Numbered from the stretch's first letter, positions 30,701 through 39,913 are shown. The stretch is 64,000 nucleotides of DNA from SIG607 sp045605385 (GCA_045605385.1 JAZUPW010000020.1:32964-96963), one strand, 5' to 3'. Notes: generated by a model not told the origin, from the sequence alone. Program-made: numbers and translations.

Positions 30701-32811
30701 GTTTCGTTTATAATGTTCATTCTTGAACCAAAACGGAAACGGTCATTTGCTTCGGTTTTATATGCCCACTTGTAATCTTCAAAAGTTATGGGCAGCGGAG
30801 GCCACTTAGCATAAACAGTAACCGTTTCTCTGCCAAAAGAAGTTTGTGTAAAGGGTATTGTTAGCTCTTTATCAAGGTACCAACCCATAAAGTTAAAGTT
30901 TTTATACTGTGGAATATATTCAGGAATAGCCTCGCCGCGGTTACCTCTTGAAATAACGTCTTCGTTGCCGTTGTTCTGCTTATAAATAACCATTGATTCA
31001 TAAGGTTGAACAGCGCTTAAAGTAATATTATCAACATAAACAACGGTATCGGTATTTTCACTAATTCCAAATAACAAATAAAGTGTTTTTGCGGTATCTA
31101 CAGCAAAAGAAGCAGTAAAGGTCATTTCAGCATTATGCCAATTACCGTCTATGTTTTCTTTAGTAACAACTACTTCTGCATCCTGTGTGGTTCTGTAATT
31201 CACACTGTTTTGACCCCAGACACTTCCCGCGCTCGTAACGTAGGGGAAAATGCTTACTTTCTGAGTATCGGTCATATTTTCAGCATAGTAATCAAAACTT
31301 AAAGTATATGTTGTGCCTTTTTCAAGCAAAAGTGAATTGAGTACAATTACGTTATCAAGCGCACTCGTATATCTTTCGTGTGATTTATAGGTAGACGGAT
31401 CATTCGGGTCAAGAGTTATTCCGCCTTGCCAGTTAAGACCTGCCACTTTGCCGTTATTTGCGCCTGTGGGGTCATCTATTTTTTGCATAGCCACACCAAA
31501 AACAAAACGGTTGCCGTAACGTATACCGTCGGCTGTTGTTTCGGTATATCTGTTATCCTGTGTGTAATTTTCAAAATCTTCAACCTGATCGGCAATTTCG
31601 CCCTGCCATTTTGCATAAACGCTGTAACTTGAATAACCGAAGGTGGTTTTGGTGTATTTTTCGGTGTAATTATCGGTGGTATACCAACCCATAAACCACT
31701 GACTTACAGGGTTATTTACGTTATCAACGGGGTCTTCGGGGTAAATAATCTCTTCCCCTGCAACACCGCTTACGGTATAAGGAGCGCCGCCGTTCAAGTT
31801 GTCAACAAATGTAACCGTAACAGGAGCCTTCCAAGCAGAATAAAGTGTTGTAACACCACTTGTGTATTTTAAACCTGATGCGCTTTCGGTTCTGCCTTCA
31901 TCCTTAAACCAACCCTTGAATTCGTGGGTAGGATCATTTGCTTCGGGGGTAGGAAGAACTGCTTCGGTATCAACTTCGCCTGTTAAATAACTGCTTGAAT
32001 TAGAATATTCATCAATAAGCACAACAGCACCCTTGTTACTTGCAACCTTTGTAACGGCAACGTTGTCTATGTAATATTCAAGTCCGTAGTTTGCGGTAGA
32101 ATAAAAGCCAAGCGCACAACTTCCCTTGCCTAAATCTGCAGGGGTAGCAAATACGTAGGTAAGTTGCATCCATTCATCACTTACGGTTTGTACAGAATCG
32201 CCAAGCTGTGTTGTAAGTACGTAAGTAGCTTCGTTCTTCTGTGTATCCATAACCGAATTAGCGGTAAATATTTTAGAAACAACGGTGTTCATACCCGCGC
32301 AGGTGTTTCCTGTTGTACCGCCCGTAAAACCGTAACCTAAATTTAAGTAATTTATTTTAGGGTTAGTAAGACTTGCGGTATTAAGCGGAACCGAAACCAT
32401 TTTAAAATCAAAGGTAACAACGTAAACGCTGGAAGCCTCAAGATAATACACACCGTCGTTATTGTTAAGGCGGTATCCGCCCGAGTCTGCCCAGTTAACT
32501 GCATTGGTGTGTTTAACACTTAAGGTGTTGTATCTTTGCGGAAAGGTAGTGCCTGTATAAATACCTGGTCCCCAACCGACACAACCAATACCATCGTCAC
32601 CGCGAGTAAGGTTGTTAGGGTCGCCTGTGTTTTTTACACTTCCCTCTTCATCGCTGAAAGTAAAAAGCACAGTTTCGTCGTCGGCAACGGGAATTGCCGC
32701 AGCGCTTGCGCTAAAGCTTAACGGCACGTAAATTGCCGAAACAAGAAGCGCAACAACGCACAAAACACCAAGCATTTTTACTGTGTAGCCTTTAATTTTG
32801 TTAAAAAACAT
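27778..32811 (-). CDS. Giant InlB-repeat/jelly-roll surface protein, unit 2
   Basis: A 1,677-residue paralogue. It has a signal peptide, the GYRLNNNDGVYYLE N-terminal module, paired B-repeats ending near residue 402, and further B-repeats ending near 670, 925 and 1182. A jelly roll with NNPGWFVYG, a degenerate repeat and the C-terminal jelly roll (ELFIDDIVI) follow. The juxtamembrane motif YTEYVPAKRDANGNL, a helix near 1645-1668 and KKRKTKV end it. Modules three and four are a recent tandem duplication with the RFRFGSRMNIINETGIGVDG segment identical in both. The ATG at 32811 has AAGGAG nine bases upstream. Predicted surface glycan-binding stalk; binding specificity unknown. Confidence 0.85.
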   Translation of the reverse strand: MFFNKIKGYTVKMLGVLCVVALLVSAIYVPLSFSASAAAIPVADDETVLFTFSDEEGSVKNTGDPNNLTRGDDGIGCVGWGPGIYTGTTFPQRYNTLSVKHTNAVNWADSGGYRLNNNDGVYYLEASSVYVVTFDFKMVSVPLNTASLTNPKINYLNLGYGFTGGTTGNTCAGMNTVVSKIFTANSVMDTQKNEATYVLTTQLGDSVQTVSDEWMQLTYVFATPADLGKGSCALGFYSTANYGLEYYIDNVAVTKVASNKGAVVLIDEYSNSSSYLTGEVDTEAVLPTPEANDPTHEFKGWFKDEGRTESASGLKYTSGVTTLYSAWKAPVTVTFVDNLNGGAPYTVSGVAGEEIIYPEDPVDNVNNPVSQWFMGWYTTDNYTEKYTKTTFGYSSYSVYAKWQGEIADQVEDFENYTQDNRYTETTADGIRYGNRFVFGVAMQKIDDPTGANNGKVAGLNWQGGITLDPNDPSTYKSHERYTSALDNVIVLNSLLLEKGTTYTLSFDYYAENMTDTQKVSIFPYVTSAGSVWGQNSVNYRTTQDAEVVVTKENIDGNWHNAEMTFTASFAVDTAKTLYLLFGISENTDTVVYVDNITLSAVQPYESMVIYKQNNGNEDVISRGNRGEAIPEYIPQYKNFNFMGWYLDKELTIPFTQTSFGRETVTVYAKWPPLPITFEDYKWAYKTEANDRFRFGSRMNIINETGIGVDGDDYLLDFKLVGDDVKDVDANGKTVYWRERATSSKDHIAQLGKVENNKLYKVTYYYRTCADNNQELSISFGNGNGTTIWGGAYTHYVNTKNIVAKDNTEWTKGEAVIGTYFESQHSNVLYLQVCTTASSSTKSMVLHAQFDNITVEKIEGPYVYFDGMNDITGAIVKGSEGEEIKLPEKPKKFGYDFVGWFTDRTLTTPFTATHFGANDEFIVYAKYEESKVITYTFEDYKYAYRTEANDRFRFGSRMNIINETGIGVDGDDYLLDFKLVGDDVKEVDAKGKTVYWRERATSAKDHIAQLGKVENNKLYKITYYYRTCADNNQELQISFGNGNGSTIWGGAYTGYDTSKQLVAKNNTEWTKAETYIATSFTSQYSNVLFLQVCTTASTSTEGMVLHAQFDNVTVEKIDAPYIYFDGLNKKPANVVRGIAGEKIEFPEDPALLGNNFVGWYIDKELTVPFTATHFEGDEELIVYAKYELADYVLYDFEDYNLANNPGWFVYGNGGGVKHDIKGYSGKSAVVLDRDTSNPKYFYASYAAVGYGNGRDIFAVEPDRVYVLTYKYYIAKAATKAAKLSFTAAHSTSFHHNATTLGHPLNIPISEEVGVWHEGTVIVDGTKLKDPTCNYLFVGMTGGNDGLYYIDDVALTRLPKGHTAYIVDNGGCKNVPSFVSGPIGSSFANKLPKEPKYDNHHFGGYVYYDADNNSNELLREKMVFTEDTLRIVANFVRINTVQDFETGFDSLLNTYGDYTTIDFDYEHYNAEKEGNSKENVVSGKYSLHRKGNTMYFENAQVLTQDKSLNSGERYNVTMKVKLIKSFHKDGAIKIASNNNVFYPWATTGDYLAVAAIKDLKEGEWQEINFTYVASEPYLTIQTPGYVELFIDDIVITRVDASTSVSKAVDYTEYVPAKRDANGNLLEASVWEAEVFSVVSGETNNNALPIGLIIGGGALVLVIAALAVVLIIVKKRKTKV
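29232..30785 (-). repeat. Two tandem ~777-bp copies inside the unit 2 gene
   Basis: Matching points at 30773 and 29996 are 777 bases apart. The jelly-roll parts are nearly identical at both protein and DNA level, while the B-repeat ends diverge. Boundaries are approximate. Confidence 0.8.
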
Positions 32812-32862
32812 TTAATTTTTCTCCTTTTTTATAGTTTTTACGCAAATAAAGAGCATTAATCT

Positions 32863-32891
32863 ATTATATTTATAACATAAAACACAAAAAA
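32863..32891 (-). promoter_or_regulatory. Possible promoter of unit 2
   Basis: TATAAT (32868-32863) is clear; the -35 position holds only TTTTTT. The surrounding string (TTTTTTGTGTTTT ... TATAATAG) closely resembles that upstream of unit 1. Confidence 0.45.
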
Positions 32892-32970
32892 GGTAAATGT
32901 AAAAAACAACACAGTTTTTGTAAAAAACGTGACAAAATTATACCATTTTTCGTAATTTTGGCACAAAATC

Positions 32971-33008
32971 AAAAAATTTACGTTTGCATAATGCAAACGG
33001 AAATTTTT
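32971..33008 (-). terminator. Rho-independent terminator after unit 1
   Basis: The hairpin CGTTTGC...GCAAACG is extended by AAATTT pairing and ends in a T-run, 7 bases after the unit 1 GH16 stop. Confidence 0.75.
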
Positions 33009-33015
33009 GTTGTGT

Positions 33016-34899
33016 TTAGAACGTACCTTTAAGTTCGTTTTCGGGATACATTATAATAGTGTTTTCATAGCTTGGATTTTCAACCCACTGACCGTCACCA
33101 ATCATCATCTGACTGTTTACGGCTGTGGTCTGATAAACCTTAACCGAATCTATAAAGGTTTCACAATACTCAGGACTTCCGCCCTCTTTCCAGCCAATAC
33201 CATAGCCGGGCATACCCATATGGAAACTAAGAATAGTAATCATTGGAAGCACGTGAACCGAAACCGATTCATTATCCTTGAACTGATAATCAAGGAACAT
33301 TTTACCGTTAAAGGCGAACTTGTAGCACTTATCGTCCCAATAGAACGAATAGGTGTTAAAGCTTGTGCTAAGGTCATCGCCGTAACGCTCAGTATCATAT
33401 TCATAATGCTGGTCATTACCGGGTGTCTTGTATCTCGAGTCACCGCCAATACCGTCATGACCGCTTAACGTAGATTGCAAATCCGCAGTATAATCGGTCC
33501 ACCAACGGTGAACGTTAGAGCCAAATGAATTCACTCTGCCGTAGTTTTCAACAAGGTCAATTTCAGTAAAGCAACTAGCGCCCATATCACCGTAACGAGA
33601 TTCAAGATATTCACTACCCGTATTAACCATCCAATAAGAAAGGTCAGCGGTTACAGGTCCGAACTTAGAACGAACCTCCCAGAAGCCGTATCTGTAATTC
33701 ATTGTAGCCCAGGTAGTAGCATAAGAGCCTAAAAAGTCTTTTTCATTAACCCTCATAGAACCCATTACTAAATTGCCGTCTGCCTGATAAACAAGTTTCT
33801 GCGGAATAGCCTTACCTGTATCCTTTGTAAATGCAGCCGATTCGTTCTTTGGGTCAACCTTATAACTCTTACCGCCTAAGCAAGAAGCTGTAGTACGTGA
33901 AGCAGAGCCCGAATAATCACTCCAGATATCAAGATTTACGGTGTTACTGTCAAATTCATCAACAAAATTTAAAGTGTAAATATCTTTTTCTTCTTTATCA
34001 TACTTACCGTTAATAACGTAGCCGTCGGTCCAGTTAAAGAAGCCGTCGGTTTTAGTTGCCTTTACCAAATCCACAAAATGCTTGGCAGCACGGTAGGTAG
34101 AAAGTTCGTTACCGCCCTTAATTACAAGTTTAGTGCCAACAACCTTAATAACGTAGTTATCACCCTCAACGGTAACTGCCTTACTTTCCTCACGGGAAGT
34201 TTCGCCAACAAGAATTTCATAAGGCACTTCTTGGTCTAAATCATCCACATAAGGTATTTCAAATCCCATACTATTATAGTACTTTATAAAGTCTTCAACC
34301 TGCATACCTATAAGGTAGGAATATTCCTTAGGTTTAACTACAGTAAATAAACCAATATCGGTACCTGCAACGGTATTATAAACCGAATCATATTCCTTGG
34401 CATAAATAAACTCGTAATCACTTCTGAGCATCGCCCAGGAATCACTACTCTGGCAGAAGTTGTTAACAAACCATTTGGTCGCAACAGGAAGCATATCATC
34501 GCTTGTTGCCATAATACAAATTTTATTGTTAATAACCTTAATAATAAAGTCATAAGCCGTATTTGTACGGTTAGCCAACAGAGCCTCCAAAGCCTGAGCA
34601 GACTCAGTTCTGTTCGTATTGCCTATAAGAACTTCACAACTTCCCTCAACGTTTTCTACTACGTTGTCCTTAGCAATAGAAGCCTTTGCGCCGAAGTTTT
34701 CCTTGAAGGCAGTACGAAGTGCTTTTGCGGCATCTTCAGCGCCTTTTTCTGAATTTTCGCCGCGAATAATGGTGTAAATAAAGCGTCCGTCAGCATCTAC
34801 ACCGTTAGGCACAGTGCTTACCTTGGAAGAGCAGGCAGAAAGAACGGATAAAGTCATTAAAAGGCATAAAACAATACAAATAATATTTCTTATTTTCAT
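33016..34899 (-). CDS. GH16 lipoprotein, unit 1
   Basis: A 627-residue lipoprotein (LSAC, Cys23). It has tandem alpha/beta modules with EVLIGNTNRTES and EILVGETSREES. The GH16 domain starts at LNFVDEFDSN and has TEIDLVE, with Glu446, Asp448 and Glu451, then NVHRWWTDY and the end strand IDSVKVYQ. It replaces the NGTGEQ-type loop seen in three of its paralogues with NTGSEY, suggesting a different substrate cleft (inference). It lies 21 bases downstream of the giant gene, with GAAAGGACGG upstream, and is followed by a terminator. Predicted membrane-tethered beta-glycanase. Confidence 0.87.
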   Translation of the reverse strand: MKIRNIICIVLCLLMTLSVLSACSSKVSTVPNGVDADGRFIYTIIRGENSEKGAEDAAKALRTAFKENFGAKASIAKDNVVENVEGSCEVLIGNTNRTESAQALEALLANRTNTAYDFIIKVINNKICIMATSDDMLPVATKWFVNNFCQSSDSWAMLRSDYEFIYAKEYDSVYNTVAGTDIGLFTVVKPKEYSYLIGMQVEDFIKYYNSMGFEIPYVDDLDQEVPYEILVGETSREESKAVTVEGDNYVIKVVGTKLVIKGGNELSTYRAAKHFVDLVKATKTDGFFNWTDGYVINGKYDKEEKDIYTLNFVDEFDSNTVNLDIWSDYSGSASRTTASCLGGKSYKVDPKNESAAFTKDTGKAIPQKLVYQADGNLVMGSMRVNEKDFLGSYATTWATMNYRYGFWEVRSKFGPVTADLSYWMVNTGSEYLESRYGDMGASCFTEIDLVENYGRVNSFGSNVHRWWTDYTADLQSTLSGHDGIGGDSRYKTPGNDQHYEYDTERYGDDLSTSFNTYSFYWDDKCYKFAFNGKMFLDYQFKDNESVSVHVLPMITILSFHMGMPGYGIGWKEGGSPEYCETFIDSVKVYQTTAVNSQMMIGDGQWVENPSYENTIIMYPENELKGTF

Positions 34900-34920
34900 T
34901 TTAATTTACCGTCCTTTCTC

Positions 34921-37900
34921 TTAAACTTTTTTTGCCTTGCGCTTTTTTAATAAAAAGACCACAACTACTGCGGCGGCAATCAAAACAACCGCGCCCGCGC
35001 CTATTATTATATAAAGCACATAATTTGTATCTTCAATTACTCTTAAAGAAGGGTCAACAATTGTAGAAACGTCAATATCCGAAAGATCAGTTTCTAAAAG
35101 ATTACCAAACTCATCGCGTTCAGCAGGAACGTATTCTGTAAATTTAACGGGAGTAGAAAGCGGTACGCTTTCATCAACTCTTGTTATAGTCACGTCATCA
35201 ATAAATATCTCACAGTAACCGGGGGTGTTAATGCTTATTAAGGCCTCTACTGCGTTAAACGTGTAGCTTACTTCATGCCAAGCGCCGTCAACAAGGTCGG
35301 CAATTGCAACTATCGGATATCTCTCACCTGTAGTAGACCACGGGTAATAAGGTGATTTAGATGAAGCAAACTTAATTGCGCCATCGGTCTGCAAGTGCTT
35401 ACCTAATTTTACTTTCATGGTTATTGTATAACGTTCGCCAACCGAAAGCAATTTGTCCTGAGTAAGTATCTGCGCAGCCTCAAAGAACATTGTATTGCCT
35501 TTTCTTCTAAGCGAATATCTGCCCGAAGTAACGTTATCTTTAGAATTGCCTTCTTTTTCGCTGTCATAATACTCCCAGTCGTAGTCAAGCGCGCTGTAAG
35601 CAGCGTAATAGTTTACCAACTTACCAAAAGATTCTTCATCAAAGTTCTGAACAGTATTAATTCTTACAAAATCTGCTCTTACGCGGAAGACCTTTTCGCC
35701 GAACACTGCATTTTCATGGGTAAGTTCTTCTTCGTTACCGCTTGAATCCACAAGTGTATAACCCTTAAATAAATGATTTGCAAGAACGGGATTTTTGGGA
35801 AGTTTATTAAAGAAGTTAGATCCCATAGCGCCCGTAACGTATAACGGAACACTGTCACATCCGCCGTTAGAAACAACATAACCTGTATGACCGTCAGGCA
35901 ATACAGAAAGCGTAATGTCATCAATGTAATAAATACCGTCATTACCGCCGCCAAACCATACAAAAATATAATTACAGTCTTCTTTACACTTGGTTGCATC
36001 AACTATTAATGCACCGTTTTTCCATACGCCTGTTTTTTCTAACGAACTGATTTTAAAAGTGTCAGTAAGACCTACAGGGTTATGCCATACACTTGTTCTG
36101 TGACCCGATGTGAAGGATACCGATGCATCTTTAATACCGTTCTTTTCAACGTAGTACTTAAAGGTAACAACGTATTTCTTCGAAGTATCAAGGTCATAAG
36201 CAGTTTTGTTATTGCCAAGTTGTAAATAACCGTTACGGTAACCGTTAGAATTTACTTCATCACGGTCAAATCTTATTGCATAGTCGCCTGTATGGGCAGT
36301 GCCCTTGGTAACCAACGCGCCGTCTTTAAATACGTGCCAACCTTCAGGGCTTGTAAGTTTATAGTTTTCAAAACCGAAGGTAGCGCTATTACTTCTTACG
36401 TATCCTGCATAAACAACTATCTTGTCATTCTCACCAAATACAGTCTGAGTAAACGGAACAGTACATTCCTTATCTAAATACCAACCGTTAAATTCATAAC
36501 CAAACTTTGTTGGATTAGCAGGAAGTTTTATTTCTCCGCCCGCTACACCTTTACAGTACTCCACATAACCCGTATCGGTCTGCCCGTCAAAGTAAACGTA
36601 AGGCTTTTCTATTTTTTCAATAAGCACGTTATCAACGTCAACAATAATTCTCATATTGCCGCTTACCTTAGCGGTAGCGCCAAAACCTATGTAAAGCATA
36701 TTATAAGACGGATCTGCAAAATCGGTATAAATAACAGCTTCCGCTTTCGTCCATTCGGTAGTTTTAAGGGTAACTACCTGCTCAGTAGCTGAATAAGCAA
36801 CTCTGCCGCTTCCCCATATATTAGAATTATTACAGGTAAGGAACAAAATGTTTGCATCAACGTTTGTGCCTTCATTTGCTCTGTAATAATAAGTAATTTT
36901 GTAAATGGAATTGTTCTGTAATGCGCCAAGTCTTGCAATATTATCTACTGCGCCCGCGCCGCGCTCATTCCAGGTTGTAACCTTACCGTTTTTATCGGTT
37001 TGCCATATCCTTGTACCGTCGAAGTCAAAACGCAAGGTGTAATTGTCCCCGTCAACGCCTGTACCCTTTTCGTTGTACAACTTCATATTCTTACCGAATA
37101 CGTAATGACTGCCCGAAACGTATTTATAATTTTCAAAGGTTTCGGGAACAGCGCTCCACTTTGCATAAACGTTTGTGGTACCCTCTGCAATTTTTGTAGC
37201 AGTAAAGGGTATTTCACATTCAGCGTCGGCATACCAGCCAAGGAACTGTGCGCTTCCGTTTTTAAGTGTTGGGAATACAATATCATCACCAACGGCGCCT
37301 GTTTGGTAAGCAGTGTCAACACCGTCGGCATTACCGTTGAATATTATACGGTTTTCAGTAACTTCGGTAATAGTAACACGGTCAAAACTAACGTTTATAT
37401 CGGTATCCATATTCTTCTTAACAGAATAGAAGAACATATATATAAAGTCAGCAGATTCTTGTTTTGCGGTTGTACCGAAATCGGTTGTAAATATAACACT
37501 TTTCTTTATCCAGCCCTTGCCGGCTTCATCTGCGCTGATATTAGTAACGGTTGTAGGATAAATAACCGAACCGCCGTCCCATATACTTCCGCCTGCGCCC
37601 GAACCAACGCGGATAGAGAAATCACTATTGGCAGAATTAACTCTTACGTAGTAACTAAGTTCATAAGTTTTGTTGTTTTCAAGTCTTAACAGACCTACCA
37701 TATCATCTACAACGCTGTCACGTGCGCAAACGTAATTCTTCTGGTAAGGACTCCACTTATCACCGTCGTAATGCCAGTTAACCGAGAATTTATCTTCATA
37801 ACCGTCGGTTTTATCTATAGACATACTAAGGTCGTTAAACATATAACGGTTTGAAGCATATGAATAATTATTAAATTCAATAACCGAGCCTGCCCATTTA

Positions 37901-39864
37901 GCATAAGCAGTAGCTATTTTATAAGAGTAATGTGTCTGTGTAAAAGGAATTGTAAGTTCTTTATCGGCATACCAGCCAAGGAATTTAAGTCCGCCGTTTT
38001 CAGGAACAAAATCGGGAAGTGCTTCACCGCGTTTGCCTTCATAAACAACCGCAGGTTTGCCGTTATTCAAATCATAAGAAGCAAAAGACTGATATGGCTG
38101 CGCCGCATCAAACACAACGTTGTCGATATAAAGTTTTACGTCGTCATTTTGGCTCATTCCAAGCACTAAGAACATACCGTTGTTTGCTTGGTTAATGTAT
38201 TTTCCTATAATTTCAAAGGTAACCGTATGCCACTCGCCTATATCATCAGCCGTAAAGGTATGCTTAGCGCCATCAGTATCAGCATAACTTATATGGTTTG
38301 TATATATATCGTTTTTATTAGCGTTTACAAGTATAAAGCTAAGCTCAGTTTCCTCGCCAAGAGCCTCAAGGAAATATTCAAAGGTTACGGTATATCTTGT
38401 ATCCTTTTCAATATTAATACCCTCTAAATGAAGAATGTTATCCAAAGAAGCATAGCGTTTTGCCGCATCATAGGAAGCAGGGTTTTCGGGGTCAGTTACC
38501 ATATTCTTATCCCAGGTAAAATCAATAACCTTGCCTTTTCCGTTTCCTGTCGGGTCATCAACCTTGTTCATAGCATAGCTGAAATGCATACGGTTGGTGT
38601 ATTTCTTTAACTGCTGTCCCTGATGAGTAATAGTAGTTACTGTGCGGTTATCTCTTGTGTAGTTTTCAAAGTCCTGAGCCTGTGCGGGAATTTCGCTTAA
38701 CCATTTTGAATAAACAGTTTTGTCCTTATAAGCAAACTCTGTGTCTGTAAACTCTTCGGTGTAAGCATCCGTTGTATACCAACCCATAAACCAGGTAGTA
38801 TCGGGTTCGTTTTGTTCATCAACAGGCTCTTCGGGGTATTCAATTCTTTCTCCCGCAAGACCGGTACTTGTATATTCCTTATTATTGTATGTGTCAACAA
38901 AGGTAACAGTAACTGGCGCCTTCCAAGCCGAATATACAGTCTGTGTTTGCGCAGTAAAGGTTAAACCTTCTGCCGTTTCGGTACGGTCTTCGTTTTTGTA
39001 CCAACCCAAAAAAGCGTGTTCTTCATTTTCGGTGGTAAGTGTATCTAAAGTAACGGTTTCGCCCACAACGCCTGTTTTTGCAGTAACAGTATTATAATAT
39101 GCGTCAACCGCTACAACAGCGCCCTTATCTTCCCCTAATTTTGTAACGGTAACGTCATCAATAATAAACTCTGTACCGTGGAAAGAAGATGCCACAAAAC
39201 CTAAAGCGCGGCAATAATCACTTTTAAAAGAAGCTGGCGTGGTGAATACGTAAGTAAGGTCATACCAGGTATCCCCTGCTTTATATGTATTAACGCCTGC
39301 AGCAGTTGTAAGGTCAAAGGAAGACTTATCTTTTTCTGCTTCGCTTACGGCAGCCGATGTATAAATATCACTTACAACAGTACCCATAGCCTTTGCGGGG
39401 TTATTATCGGTTCCGTTTTTAAAACCGTAACCAATCTGCAAGGTACTGTTTGCATCAGCTTGAAAACTACCCTTCTTTATAGGACCGCTTTTAACCTGCA
39501 GTCTGAAAGATACAACGTAGGTAGAATTAGTATCAAGGTAATAAATACCGTCTTTATTATTAAGTCTGAATCCACCCGGATCAGCCCAACCTGCATTATA
39601 GTTGGTATGCTTGTGTCCAATACCGGTTACACCGTCACCGTTGGTATACATTCTCATACCCCAACTTGAAAGACCAACACCGTCTTCGCCCATACCGTTC
39701 ATAGTACCCTCATCTTCTTCAAAAGAAAAGGTAACTGCGGTATCGGCAGTAACGGGAAAAGCAGCGGCACTTGCGCTCATAGGCACGTAAAGGGTGCTTA
39801 TAAGTAACACAAGCACACAAACAATACCAAGCATTTTAAACAAATATGCTCTGTTTCCTTTCAT
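34921..39864 (-). CDS. Giant InlB-repeat/jelly-roll surface protein, unit 1
   Basis: About 1,647 residues from the ATG at 39864 (MKGNRAYLFKM), preceded by GGGAGG ten bases upstream; the in-frame ATG at 39882 has no such site. The order is signal peptide, N-terminal jelly roll (GFRLNNKDGIYYLD), paired B-repeats ending near residue 388, and alternating modules with B-repeats ending near 656, 903 and 1153. A jelly roll with TSPEGWHVF, a degenerate repeat and the C-terminal jelly roll follow. The juxtamembrane motif is the most diverged of the five (FTEYVPAERDEFGNL). A helix at about 1617-1640 and KKRKAKKV end the protein. It is the first unit of the array in transcription order. Predicted glycan-binding surface protein. 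Confidence 0.85.
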   Translation of the reverse strand: MKGNRAYLFKMLGIVCVLVLLISTLYVPMSASAAAFPVTADTAVTFSFEEDEGTMNGMGEDGVGLSSWGMRMYTNGDGVTGIGHKHTNYNAGWADPGGFRLNNKDGIYYLDTNSTYVVSFRLQVKSGPIKKGSFQADANSTLQIGYGFKNGTDNNPAKAMGTVVSDIYTSAAVSEAEKDKSSFDLTTAAGVNTYKAGDTWYDLTYVFTTPASFKSDYCRALGFVASSFHGTEFIIDDVTVTKLGEDKGAVVAVDAYYNTVTAKTGVVGETVTLDTLTTENEEHAFLGWYKNEDRTETAEGLTFTAQTQTVYSAWKAPVTVTFVDTYNNKEYTSTGLAGERIEYPEEPVDEQNEPDTTWFMGWYTTDAYTEEFTDTEFAYKDKTVYSKWLSEIPAQAQDFENYTRDNRTVTTITHQGQQLKKYTNRMHFSYAMNKVDDPTGNGKGKVIDFTWDKNMVTDPENPASYDAAKRYASLDNILHLEGINIEKDTRYTVTFEYFLEALGEETELSFILVNANKNDIYTNHISYADTDGAKHTFTADDIGEWHTVTFEIIGKYINQANNGMFLVLGMSQNDDVKLYIDNVVFDAAQPYQSFASYDLNNGKPAVVYEGKRGEALPDFVPENGGLKFLGWYADKELTIPFTQTHYSYKIATAYAKWAGSVIEFNNYSYASNRYMFNDLSMSIDKTDGYEDKFSVNWHYDGDKWSPYQKNYVCARDSVVDDMVGLLRLENNKTYELSYYVRVNSANSDFSIRVGSGAGGSIWDGGSVIYPTTVTNISADEAGKGWIKKSVIFTTDFGTTAKQESADFIYMFFYSVKKNMDTDINVSFDRVTITEVTENRIIFNGNADGVDTAYQTGAVGDDIVFPTLKNGSAQFLGWYADAECEIPFTATKIAEGTTNVYAKWSAVPETFENYKYVSGSHYVFGKNMKLYNEKGTGVDGDNYTLRFDFDGTRIWQTDKNGKVTTWNERGAGAVDNIARLGALQNNSIYKITYYYRANEGTNVDANILFLTCNNSNIWGSGRVAYSATEQVVTLKTTEWTKAEAVIYTDFADPSYNMLYIGFGATAKVSGNMRIIVDVDNVLIEKIEKPYVYFDGQTDTGYVEYCKGVAGGEIKLPANPTKFGYEFNGWYLDKECTVPFTQTVFGENDKIVVYAGYVRSNSATFGFENYKLTSPEGWHVFKDGALVTKGTAHTGDYAIRFDRDEVNSNGYRNGYLQLGNNKTAYDLDTSKKYVVTFKYYVEKNGIKDASVSFTSGHRTSVWHNPVGLTDTFKISSLEKTGVWKNGALIVDATKCKEDCNYIFVWFGGGNDGIYYIDDITLSVLPDGHTGYVVSNGGCDSVPLYVTGAMGSNFFNKLPKNPVLANHLFKGYTLVDSSGNEEELTHENAVFGEKVFRVRADFVRINTVQNFDEESFGKLVNYYAAYSALDYDWEYYDSEKEGNSKDNVTSGRYSLRRKGNTMFFEAAQILTQDKLLSVGERYTITMKVKLGKHLQTDGAIKFASSKSPYYPWSTTGERYPIVAIADLVDGAWHEVSYTFNAVEALISINTPGYCEIFIDDVTITRVDESVPLSTPVKFTEYVPAERDEFGNLLETDLSDIDVSTIVDPSLRVIEDTNYVLYIIIGAGAVVLIAAAVVVVFLLKKRKAKKV

Positions 39865-39913
39865 AAAAACAAATCCTCCCAAATTTTAAAAATAGAGTCT
39901 GATAATTTATTCT

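Noticed and set aside
5132..39864. Sortase-anchored proteins
   Set aside because: None of the five giant proteins has LPXTG or a variant before the helix; the conserved motif there is EYVPAKRD, and the basic tail fits a simple membrane anchor.
1..39864. Array spread by insertion sequences or a phage
   Set aside because: No transposase, integrase, phage gene or terminal inverted repeat was seen within or beside the units; tandem duplication explains the layout.
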